Source of the DNA: Lepus europaeus
Taxonomy: Eukaryota; Chordata; Mammalia; Lagomorpha; Leporidae
DNA length: 64,000 nucleotides
Assembly (NCBI RefSeq): GCF_033115175.1
Contig: NC_084835.1
Span: 95,477,948-95,541,947 of the forward strand
Direction of reading: 5' to 3'
In this document: positions 45,901 through 58,400 of the stretch, one piece after another
How the letters are laid out: the number at the start of each line of letters is the position of its first letter
Numbering within the stretch: the stretch's first letter is position 1
Notes under the pieces: generated by a model
Told to the model about the DNA's origin: nothing
Databases searched by the model: none
Seen by the model: only the letters and a program-made list of their open reading frames with translations
Translations under genes and position numbers: made by a program

Positions 45901-48626
45901 CATGAGAGACCAGGATAAGTGCCTGGATCCTGCCTTCGGATCAGTGCGGTGCGCCGGCCCCACCGCGCCAGCCGCGCTGGCCACTGGAGGGTGAACCAAC
46001 AGCAAAGGAAGACCTTTCTCTCTCTCTCTCTCACTGTCCACTCTGCCTATCAAAAAAATAAAAATAAAAATAAAAAAAGAATCTCCTTCCAAAAAACAAA
46101 CTTACCCACATCTGTGAGACATTTGGAGGAATCCCAATCCCTCTAACAATCTTAAGAATGACATCATTAACTAAGTTTCAACAGGTTATTCTTGAGGATG
46201 GGCGTTTGGTCCAGCAGTTAGGCCACTGGCTAGGACACTCATGAGCCACATCAAGTACGAGGGTCTGTTACCTGTATCCAGCTTCTTGCTGCTAGTGCAG
46301 GCTCTGGGAGGCAGCAGGTGGCGGCTCAATTGATTGGGTTCCTGCTACCGCTGTGGGAGTCCTGGATGGAGTCCCAGGCTCCCGGTTTTGCCCCTGCTCC
46401 ACTGCTGAGAGCATTTGGAGAAGGAACCAGGTGATGGGAGCTAGCACTTGCTCATGCTTTCTCTTCCCCCTCCCTCTCTGTCATGCTCTGTCTCTCAAAT
46501 TAATAAAAACAAAACAAACAGAAAAGCATTATTCTTAAACAGCCTTCGTCTATACACTCAAATGTGAAAGTTGTGCTCCCACTGATCTTCAGGTACAATG
46601 ACATCTTAATAAGCTCCTCCAGCAGCTGGAGAGAAATTGCTCTTAATTTAGAAGCCCTAAAACCCTTCCTAGGTTAAGCAATTCCTTGCAGTTTTTCCCA
46701 AAAATTCCTTTGAGCCAGCACCTATACTTCTGAAAGAGACAACCATAAGGAAAACAATATAAATACTGCTCAACAAACAGGTTCTCACAAGTTTAAAAAG
46801 ACTTCCAAAACCAAGCAACAGTAACAAACTCATGATCAAACAATTCATTATGCTTCTTAAAAATGTAGTGTTCTGTAAGAACAAAACATGTTTTAGGATA
46901 TATTTAAGAATACCAAAAAAAAAAAGCCCCAAATACACTATATATGTACATTCTCACTTTTGTATAAACTTGTATTAAGACACTTCAAAAAGTTCTTGGA
47001 AAAATGGAATAAAAAGATAAGTTTGTTGAAATCCATGCATACAAACAGATCTTCACAAGGTTCATGGAGGGGCCGGCACTGTGGTGCAGTGGCTTAAATC
47101 CCTGGCCTGCAAGGCTGCCATCCCATATGGGTGCCAGTTTGAGGCCTGCTGCTCCATTTCTAATCCAGCTCCCTGCTAATGTGCCTGGGAAAGCAACAAG
47201 GATAGCCCAAGTGCTTGGGCCCCTGCACCACATGGGAGACCCAGAAGAAGCTCCTGGCTCCTGGCTTCAGCTCAGCTCAGCTCCAGCCGTTATGGCCATC
47301 TGGGGAGTGAACCAGTGGATGGAAGACCTTTCTGTCTCTAACTCTATCTCTCAAATAAGTAAGTAAATATTTAAAAAAAAAAAAAAAGGTTCACAGAAAA
47401 CGTCTAATCATGAAAAAACTAGGTATGGATTTCAAATTTTTCTGCATGAAAATAAACATCTTTTAGTTTCATTTTCCATGAACTTTTTGAAGTACCCCTG
47501 TATGTGCACAGAAACAAATTAGCTGTGTGCTAATTTATATAATTTATATATTATATAATATGTAACTGTGATTCTCTTTAGGCAGCAGAAAAACACTTGA
47601 TTTTTAGTTTGTTCATTTTTGAATATTTAAATTTTCCCACAAAGAACACATGTGAATTGTGTGCTTAGGTTTTTTCAGTTGTGCTGATATAGTCTCTGTA
47701 TCCACAGCTTCCACATATGGGATTCAACCAACCAGATAGAAAAAAATAAGTTGTAATTCCTGGACATGTGTAATTTTTTTGGTCATTATTTTCTAAATAA
47801 TAGGGTATAACAACTATTTATAGAGCATGGACACTGCATTAGAGACCATGTAAAGGATATGTGAGAATATGTATAGATTAGATGAAAAGATTACATCATC
47901 TTATGTAAGGGACTTGAATACCTGTGGATCTTGGTATTGCAGAGGGTCTGGGAACCGAACCCCCAGGGAAACTGAGGGCTGCCTGTACTAGGTTCAGTTA
48001 GATTATTCAGAGATCTGTTTGCCTGGTAGGTCTTCCTCCTAATAGTGATTACCAAATTTTATAGTATCGGGGTGGGGAACAAGGTTTCTACCAGGGGCCA
48101 TGTAGATATTTATAACATCATGAGGGGCTATACAAAATTACCAACTTAAAAATTAGCTTGGTACAGATCTATTGAATTTTGAGTTCTGCCTGCAGTTGCA
48201 TTGACTAGCCCTGATCAAATAATTTTGCATGCTTTGTATGGCCCACAGGCTCAACGTTCTTCACCCCAACTTAAAAGCTCAAACTGTGGCTTTCTAATTT
48301 GGGTGAGAAGACGAAAAGTGACATGTATGCTAGTGAGACAGCAACGAAAGCCAGTGCACCAGAGCTGAGGATGCTCAGTGATAAGTCACGTGGCATTAGC
48401 GGGGACGACTATAAACTGACGTGCACACACAGGGTAAACAGGCAGGAGGAATACCCACACATCTGTGACTATTATAAAGAAGTTCATGAAAATGAGAAGC
48501 ACTCAGTTTATAATCCTGATTACCTATGGGTCCTAGGTGATAAAATAGGAAAGGGACATGTAGGGGATATCAAACATGTTGAGAGTTTCTTTTTTATTAT
48601 TATTATTTGACAGATAGAGTTAGATA

Positions 48627-48669
<43 letters not shown>

Positions 48670-49427
48670 GTCTTCCTTCTGTTGGTTCACTCCCCAAATG
48701 GCTGCTATGGCCAGAACTACGCCGATCCGAAGCCAGGATCCAGGTGCTTCTTCCTAGTCTCCCATGCGGGTGCAGGGGCCCAAGCACTTGGACCATCCTC
48801 CTCTGCCCTCCTGGGCCACAGCAGAGAGCTGGACTGAAAGAGGAGCAACCGGGACTAGAACCCGGCACCCACATGGGATGCTGGCACCGCAGGTGGAGGA
48901 TTAACCAAGTGAGCCACTGCACTGGCCCCGAGAGTTTCTATTTCTTAAAATGATTCTTAGGCACATGCATGTTTATTATATCAACCTCTATAGATCTTAG
49001 TATTAGGTAAACAAGGAAATAGCTACCAATGGCTCTTAGAATTTTAAAGTTTTATAGAATCATATTTACTCCCTCTAACTGGTTCATATCCTTCCCCAAA
49101 ATTAATTCTTTAAAACCCATTCTCAAGAGGCCAGCGCTATGGCACAGTGGGTAAAGCCACCACCTGCAGTGCCAGCATCCCATATGGGCACTGGTTTGAG
49201 TCCTGGCTGCTCCTCTTCCAATCCAGCTCTCTGCTATGGCCTGGGAAAGCAGCAGAGGATGGCTCAAATCCTTGGGCCCCTGCACCCATGTGGCAGACCT
49301 GGAAGAAACTCCAGGATCTGGCTTCAGATCAGCCCAGCTCCGGCCAATGCAGCCATTTGGAAAGTGAACCAATGGATGGAAGACTTCTCTTTCTCTGCCT
49401 CTGCCTCTCTTACCTCTGCCTTTCTAA

Positions 49428-49466
<39 letters not shown>

Positions 49467-52400
49467 ATATTTTTAAAAATCCATTCTCAATTCCACTCAG
49501 GCATTTATGATATGTTAGCAAACAAACAGTACTACACATTTTGGGAGAGGTCACCTATTAAAAACATAATAACTAAGAGTCAGCGCGGCTGGCACCATGG
49601 CTCAACAGGCTAATCCTCCGTCTTGCAGCGCCGGCACACCGGGTTCTAGTCCCGGTTGGGGCGCCGGATTCTATCCTGGTTGCCCCTCTTCCAGGCCAGC
49701 TCTCTGCTATGGCCAGGGAAGGCAGTGGAGCATGGCCCAAGTCCTTGGGCCCTGCACCCGCATGGGAGACCAGGAGAAGCACCTGGCTCCTGGCTTCGGA
49801 TCAATGTGGTGCGCTGGCCGCAGCGGCCATTGGAGGGTGAACCAACGGCAAAAAGGAAGACCTTTCTCTCTCCCTCATTATCCACTCTGCCTGTCAAAAA
49901 AAAAAAAAAAAAAAAAAAGAGTCAGCGCAATGTCAAGTTTGATTTGTCTGCCTTGATGCGACCTGCCACTGAAGGCGGCTATGCGATGGGCTTTAAAATC
50001 CAGCGGGGCCGGCATTGTAGTGGGTTAAGCTACCGCCTGGAAAGCCAGCCTCTCACAGGGGTGAGGGTTCAAGTCCTGGCTGCTCCCCTTCTGATCTAGC
50101 TCCCTGATAACGTGCCTGGGAAAAGCAGCAGAGGATGGCGCAAGTGCTTGGTCCCCTGAAAACCAAAGGAAGCTCCAGGCTCCTGGCTTCGGCCTGACCC
50201 AGTCCCAACCACTATGGCAACTTGGGGAGTGAACCAGTAGACAGAAGATCTCTGTCTCTCTTCCACTCTCTGTAATTCTGCCTTTCAAATGAATAAAAAA
50301 TAAATTTAAAAAAATGCAAAGAAGGGCAAGGGCTAAAATCTTCCTGTCAACTCTCTACTCAGCTGTTAAGTGCATTTGTGAAATTGGAGCTGACCTACAA
50401 ATGCACTGTAGTGTTCAAAGTGGAGTGTTTGAAAAATCAATATGGTTAGGAACGTGTACTAATTAGACAGCATCCGAGCAATTACAAAGTCAGTATCATG
50501 TCAACGTAAATTTTTATTACCCTGACTCTAATATTCATCTAAGACAGGGGCCTCCCAACTTCCTATTAAATATGTCCTTCTCAAATGACCAGATAAAATT
50601 AATCAATACCTTCTGCTTGAATTCTGTGGTTAGAGAAATGAATTAAAGCCAATAAGAGTATATCCAGAAGTAAGAAATAATAGTGGCTTCTCGATTTCAA
50701 ATAAAAACTCATTTTGGTTTAGTTGCGGACCTTACTTAAGACAGGATACTCTTCCCCCAAGAAGTGACAGTAGGATAATTGAAGTAGGTGAAGCAAAAGA
50801 AATTTTAATGCCATATACCTGATAATATATCTTTTCAAGCAGTCTAGGAGAGCAGATGTCCAGGAAATAACTACAGTAAACAGATACTAAACAACTATTA
50901 CAAGTCAGTTTGCTCCTTTCAAACAAAAACTTGAGAATCACAGCGGCTACGAGCCACAGGTTTAAGTGCATTAGGTCATCAGGGTTTGCACTAACCCAGG
51001 ATCTAAAATTAAGGGGCACATAGGAAAAGAGGTGGTTCCTCTCCAAGTGCTGTTTCTGGTCACACAGATTTTACATGAGGACATCCATTTTCAAGAGCCA
51101 CAGTAAACAATGAGCCAAGATATATGAACCTGATAGTGAGTTTTAAAGGTCCCTACAGGGGCCGATGCTATGGCATAGAAGGTAAAGCCGCCGCCTGCAG
51201 TGCTGGCATCCCACATGGGTGCCAGTTCTAGTCCTGGCTGCTCTACTTCTGATCCAGCTCTCTGCTATAGACTGGGAAAGCAGTAGAAGATGGCCAAGTG
51301 CTTGGGCCCCTATACCCGCATGGGAAACCCGGAGGAAGCTCCTGGCTCCCAGCTTCAATTCAGATCTGGCCATTGTGGCTGACTGGGAAATGAACCAGAG
51401 GATGGAGACCGCCCCCCCCCCCCCCGCCTCTTTCTCTCTCTCTCTCTCCCCCTCTCCTTTCTTCGTGTAACTCTTTCAAATAAATAAATTAATCTTTAAA
51501 AAAAAAAAAAAAGGTTCCTAAAAACATTCTGATTCCAGGATATCTGCCATCAAGAAACTAACTGTCCTAAAGCCTAAGTTAGAAAGATTCTTTTAGACCC
51601 TTGTATTGATAAGAAAAAATTTTTAATATTATTCTTACAGTTAAATTCAAAGAATTTACCAGGTCATTGAGAAAGAGCAATTTTTCTTTTTTTTTTTTTT
51701 TTTGACAGGCAGAGTGGACAGTGAGAGAGAGAAAGATCTTCCTTTTGCCGTTGGTTCACCCTCCACTGGCCGCCGCAGTTGGCGCACTGTGGCCGGCGTA
51801 CCGCGCTGATCCAATGGCAGGAGCCAGGGGCTTCTCCTGGTCTCCCATGCGGGTGCAGGACCCGAGCACTTGGGCCATCCTCCACTGCACTCCCGGGCCA
51901 CAGCAGAGAGCTGGACTGGAAGAGGGGCAACCGGGACAGAATCCGGCGCCCCGACCGGGACTAGAACCCGGTGGCCGGCGCCACAAGGCGGAGGATTAGC
52001 CTAGTGAGCCACGGCGCCGGCAATTTTTCTTTTTTTAAAAAAGATATTTCACTACATTCCTATGTAACATTTTGAACTGTCATAAATTCAAAGGTAAATG
52101 ATACTGTTTACTGATTTGACAAGAAATCAAAGTTATGAAAAATGAAAAATGAAATGGAAAAAGGCATAATCTGACTCTAGAGATTTGCAGATAGATTCTG
52201 ACCAATTTATTTTAGGAAGCAGGAGAACAAGTATGTAGTCTTTCTTTTAGAAGCAGCAGGAAAGAGTTCATATATGTGAATTGCATACATTGACACAAAT
52301 ATGAAAATTTACATATTAAGTGTGTTTCTACCAACAGCCATTGGAACATCTCTTATTTGAACAGGTCAAATAGCCCCACCCTAACACATCACTTCCCAAA

Positions 52401-55400
52401 CCCCAAAGACTTTCTTTTCTTTTTTAAGAAAGCTTTTATTTAATGAATACAAATTTCACAGGTATAGCTTTAGGAATATAGCAATTCTTCCCCCAAGACC
52501 CATCCTCCCACTCCCACTACTGTCCCACTTCCTACTCCTCTCCCATCCCAGTCTTCATTAAGATTCGTTTACAATTAACTTTATATACAGAAGACCAACT
52601 CTATACTAAGTAAAGATTTCCAAAGATTTCCACAATTTGCACCCACACAGACACACACAGTATAAAATACTGTTTGAAAACAAGTTTTACAGTTAATTCT
52701 CATAGTACAACTCATTAAGGACAGAGGTCCTACATGGGGAGTAAGTACACAGTGACTCCCGTTGTTGATTTAACAATTGACACTCTTATTTATGATGTCA
52801 GTGATCACCCAAGGCTCTTGACATGAGCTGCCAAGGCTATGGAAGCTTTTGAGTCCACAAACTCCATCAGTATTTAGACAGGGCAATAGGCAAAGTGTAA
52901 GTTCTCGCCTCCCTTCAGAGAAAAGTATATCCTTCTTTGATGGCCCCTTCTTTCCACTGGAGTCACACGCACAGGGATCCCTCATGTAGATCATTTTTTG
53001 CCACAGTGTCTTGGCTTTCCATGTTTGAAATGCTCTCTTGGGCTTCTCAGCCAGATCTGATGCCTTAAGGGATGATTCTGAGGTCAGAATGCTCTTTAGG
53101 GCATTTGTCATTCTGTAAGTCTGCTGTGTGAACTGCTTCCCATGTTGGAACATTCTCTCCTTTTTTAATTCTATCTATTGTTATTACCAGACACTTGGTC
53201 TTATTTATGTGATCCCTTTGACACTTAATCCTATCTACATGATCAATTACACACTTAATATGATCACTTTAACACGTAAGATGGCATTAGTACCACCCAG
53301 CTTAATGGGATTTGGAGTCCCACGGCAAGTTTTTAGCTTTGCTATTAGAGGTAAGTCTGTGGGAATGTGTGCCAAACTGTACAGCTCCTCCCTCTCTTAT
53401 TCCCACTCTTAGTTTTTACTGGGATCTATTTTCAATTGGATTTATACACCTATGAATAATTCTATGTTAAAGAGTTCAACTAATGGTATTAAGTAGAAAA
53501 AGAAAATAATAAAAAAAATAAGATAATAAACTGTTCCTCAACAGTCAAGACAAGGGCTTTCAAGTCATTGTTTCTCATGGTGTCAACTTCACTTCTACAG
53601 GTTTCCTTTAAGCTGCTCTGGTAGTTGTCATAGATCAGAGAGAACATCTGGTATTGTCCCTGTGAACCCCAAGACTTTCTACTGCACTTCTTAGATTAGA
53701 AATCTGAATGTTCTCCTGACTCACTCTTCTTCATCATGCCTCAAACCCAATCATCCATCAAGTCATACTGATGCTACCTGCATCTATTTCTCTTCACTGC
53801 TCTTGCCACTATTCTAATTCAGACCATCATTGTCATTCATCAAATAATTTGAAAGTGTGAGCAGATGCGTCAACTCTTTTCTGTAGCTCGGATTCTCACT
53901 GGAGGGAGAATAACGTCTATGTTTTTGGTGGATTAGCCTGGATGCTCGTCTCCCTGGGAGACTGGCATGGTCCGTGAAGAATCCTGGCAGTCTAACAGAA
54001 GATAAAACCGCTGGCATCAGGGCAGGTGCTTGGTGCAGCAGTGAAGACAGCACTTTGGACACCGCCTCTCTCCCACATCAGAGTGCCAGGGTCAAGTCTG
54101 GGCTCTGCTCCTGACTGCAGCTTTGTGCTAACGCACACCCTGGGAGGCAGCAGTTGATAGCTCAAGGAATTGGGTTCCTGCCACTCATGTGGACACCTAA
54201 TGGAGTTCCTGGCTCCTGGCTTCAGCCTAGTCCAGCCCTAGCTGTTGTGAGCATTTGGGGAGTGAACTGGTAAATGAGAGATCTGTTTTTCAAATAAAAA
54301 AATTAATTAAAACCTGTTAAGTTTAAAAATTGCAATTTTATTATGAGTTACTACTCAAGAATGTTGATTCTCTAAACCAGGAAAACTTCAAGTACCATAT
54401 TTTAACATATGGATCACTACCAAACAGAACAAAACAAAAAAACTCCAAAAACCAAGTCAAATTAATAATAAGTATTTGGTGATTTTGTTGATGTCTGCCC
54501 TGATGTAAATTCTAGGAGGCCAGAGGTAAACACAAAACCTCAGGACAAAGACTGAAGAAGGGCGGAGGGGAAAACACACCAGAGGAAGGACAAATGGCCA
54601 GACTTACCGGAATGCTTGATTCAGAACTTGATAATGAAAATGTTCTGGTGCCAATCCTATGACAACAGCATTAGGATCATTTGTTTGTATTCCTGGGAAT
54701 GGAAAAATACGTAATAGTTGAAAAGTGAAATTACAAACAATATTACATTGTATAAGAAGGCAGTTTTAGTCAAGTGCACATTTTTGCTCTAGTCATAATT
54801 TGAAGTTTAAGAGATTACCTGCTCAATGTACTTTGGAAGTACAAGACAAAGAGGGATTCTTTCTGTTTTTCCATATTCCTTGTACATGGTTTTACAACTA
54901 CTTAGTAACTAGATCTGAATTGAAGATTGTAATTTGATGTTCTCAAGCAAGTTACAATTTCTAACTCCAAAATGCTTCACTGATTACAATCAACAAGAAC
55001 AGCCACGAATTCCCCACGAGCAATCAGATCAATAGCAACTGATGAGGCACCATGAATCTAAGAGGCAGGGGAAATGAGACTTTCTGGCTCAGGACAAATA
55101 TGGAAAGCCCTGCAGACTGTGTCATTTTCTACATAATACCACATCTACTTCTAGTTTCATAAACTTTTTTTTCAGCTTTATTTCAATGTCTTGGAGTACA
55201 GCACCTCATGTCATGATAAGTAGATTCTTTCAAAATTTTTATTTATTTATTTGAGAGGTAGAGTTACAGAGAGAGGGACAGACAGACAGGAAGGTCTTCC
55301 ATTTGCTGATTCACTCCCCAAATGGATGCAATGGCTGGAGCTAAGCCGATCCAAGCCAGGAGCTTATTCTGGCTCTCCCATGTGGGCCACCTTCCACTGC

Positions 55401-58400
55401 CTTCCTAGACCATAGCAGAGAGCTGGATCAGAAGAAGAGCAGCCGGAACATGAACTGGCACCCATATGGGATGCCAGCAGCACAGGTGGAGGCTTAACCT
55501 ACTGTGCCACAGTGCCGGCTCCTTGATAAATATTTTATAATTAAAGTATGTTTTAAGGTCTTTGGTATCTGGTAACAGGACTTCAGGTATGACATCCAAA
55601 CAAGTACACTCACCATCAGTTTTTCAAAGTCTAATGAAAATTCTGTAGATTATCCCTATGCAAATTCCTATTTGCTTCTCTTACTGCCTGTAGATACCCA
55701 AGCTTTCCAATTTCCTAGCAGGACTAGTATTGAGTAAATTACTTCCCTGTAAGGTCTGAGCACTTCTATCAAAAATCCGTTGGCTATATGTATGTGGATT
55801 AATTTCTGGGTGCTCTATTATGTTCCATTCTATAGATTAGTTTTTATGTCAGTACCATGCTGTTTTAATTACTATAGCTTTGTAGTATGCTTTGAAGTCA
55901 TGTATTGTGATGCCTCCAGCTTCATTTTTCTTGTTCAGGATCACTTTGGCTATCCTGGGTCTTTAGTGATTCCATATTTTAGGATTGCTTCTTCTAATTC
56001 TGTAAAGAATGTCATTGGTATTTTTTTTTTTTTTTATTTGACAGGTAGAGTTATAGACAGAGAGAGAGACACAGAGAAAGATCTTCCTTCCGTTGGTTCA
56101 CCTCCCCAAAGGCTGCTACGGCAGGCGCGCTGTGCTGATCTGAAGCCAGGAGCCAGGTGCTTCTCCTGGTCTCCCATGCAGGTGCAGGGCCCAAGGACTT
56201 GGGCCATCCTCCACTGCCCTCCCCGGGCACAGCAGAAAGCTAGCCTGGAAGAGGAGCAACCGGGACTAGAACCCAGGGCCCATATGGGATGCCGGCACCG
56301 CAGGCAGAGGATTAACCAAGTGAACCATGGCACTGGCCGTCATTCGTATTTTGATAGGGATTGCATTCATTCTGTAGATTGCTTTGGATAGTATAAAACA
56401 TTTAAAATTTTTACACTTTTTTCATGAAGCTTCCATGAGCTTCTTGAAATGCCCTGATATTTCAGTCACTTGACTTTATAATTCTTTTCTCTAAGTGGTT
56501 ATATCACTATATGATATAGTGTATTTGCTTTAATGGACTAGTGTGGTTACCTTTTAATTGCCTTCAATGATGTCAAATATTTACATGGTTCTGAAGTCAA
56601 AACTATGTAAAATTGCTAATCCCTCCACTCTCTCTCCTTTGGGTAACCATTTCTGTTAGTTTTTCATTTATCTTTTTTTGGCTTCTTTTCACAAACATGA
56701 GACAAATACATATATAAATTCATTTCCCTCTCATTTTTTCCTACACAGAAAACATGTAAGGCTTTTTCTACCTTGCTTTTCTCACTGACTACAGCCTTTG
56801 AAGATCATGTGTTATCAGGAGGTAGAACTCGTCATCATTACTTATTTTCAACTACAAAGCACTCCATTTTGTGGATATAGCAGTTTACTCAATCAAAGAC
56901 CTCTGATGAAAATGTAGGTTGTTTCCAATCTTTTGTTATTACCCATAAGGTAATATTTGTTATTACCCATAAGCGAATAACCTAGTTCATATATCATTGT
57001 GTATTTTTCTAACTATATTTTAGTGTCAGATTCCTGCAAGTGCTGCTTCAAATGTAATTTGGTTAGCTATGGCCAAATTCTGCTCCACAGGTGTTGTGTC
57101 ATTTTATATTCCCAACAGCAATCAAGTCCTTTAATAAATTTATTTTCAGTAATCTATTTAAATTAATTAAATTAAATGAATTTAGTTCGGTCAAAGTCAG
57201 TTTCTGTTTCTTACAAGTAGTGACTCTGATCCACTGGTATATCAGTATAAGTTCTGAGGTCCTGCCCAGTGTATGCCTGTGCTGAAATTCCCTATTATGA
57301 TTTGAAAAGCCATCACATGATTTTATAATAAACATACTTACATGCATTTTTCTATATTGTATCATTTCGTTCGACTGTTTACAAAAAGAAGCAATGTGAC
57401 AAAGCTTTACAAAACAATATTTCTCCAGAGTCTATTAACTTTCCAAAACAAAAAACAATTTTATTTTCTCTTGATTGAAAAAATTTCCCTTTCATTATAA
57501 TACCTTCATACTACCCAGAATGACATGTATTTTTATACAAGGACATCTTGGTTATTTCATTTAATCAAGTTAATGTGGTGGCTCCTGGACGGGAGGCTTA
57601 TACCTCAAGGTAATTCTGACCTGTGCTTTCTTAAGCCAAGGGTCACAATGCATTAGATTGTAAAACTAATGGAGGGGCCGGCGCTGTGGCATAGCGGGTA
57701 AAGCCGCTGCCTGCAGTGCCAGCATCCCATATTGGCACCGGTTCATGTCCCAGTTCTACTTCTGATCCAGCTCTCTGCTATGGCTTAGGAAAGTAAAAGA
57801 AAATGGCCCAAATTCTTGGGCCCCTGCACCCACATGGGAGACCCAGAAAAAGCTCCTGGCTCCTGGCTTCTGACTGGCGCAGCTCCAGCTGTTGCGGCCA
57901 ACTGGGGAGTGAACCAGTGGAGGGAAGACCTCTCTCTCTGTGTAATTCTGACTTTCAAGTAAATAAATAAATCTTTAAAAAAAAAAAAAAAAAAAAAACT
58001 AATGGAGAGGATTCTAACCAGCTTCAAAATCAAAGAAAAAAAAAAGAAGTAATCAATTTTTTTTTTTTTTTTTTTGAACAGGCAGAGTGGATAGTGAGAG
58101 AGAGACAGAGAGAAAGGTCTTCCTTTTTGCCATTGGTTCACCCTCCAATGGCAGCTGTGGCTGGCGCATCATGCTGATCCGAAGGCAGGATCCAGGCACT
58201 TATCCTGGTTTCCCATGCGGGTGTAGGGCCCAAGCACTTGGGTCATCCTCCACTGCCTTCCCGGGCCATAGCAGAGAGCTGGCCTGAAAGGGGGGCAACT
58301 GGGATAGAATCCAGCGCCCTAACTGGGACTAGAACCCGGTGTGCCGGCACTGCAAGGCGGAGGATTAGCCTGTTAAGCCACGCTGCCGGCAAAGAAGTAA

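Noticed and set aside
48299-48610. 103-codon frame starting [10 protein letters not shown]
   Set aside because: Looked gene-like, but it runs into a SINE, has no recognisable domain and no exon borders; may be an old unnamed repeat.
49426-49468. CRISPR-like regular repeat
   Set aside because: Simple AAAT microsatellite from a SINE tail; no spacers.
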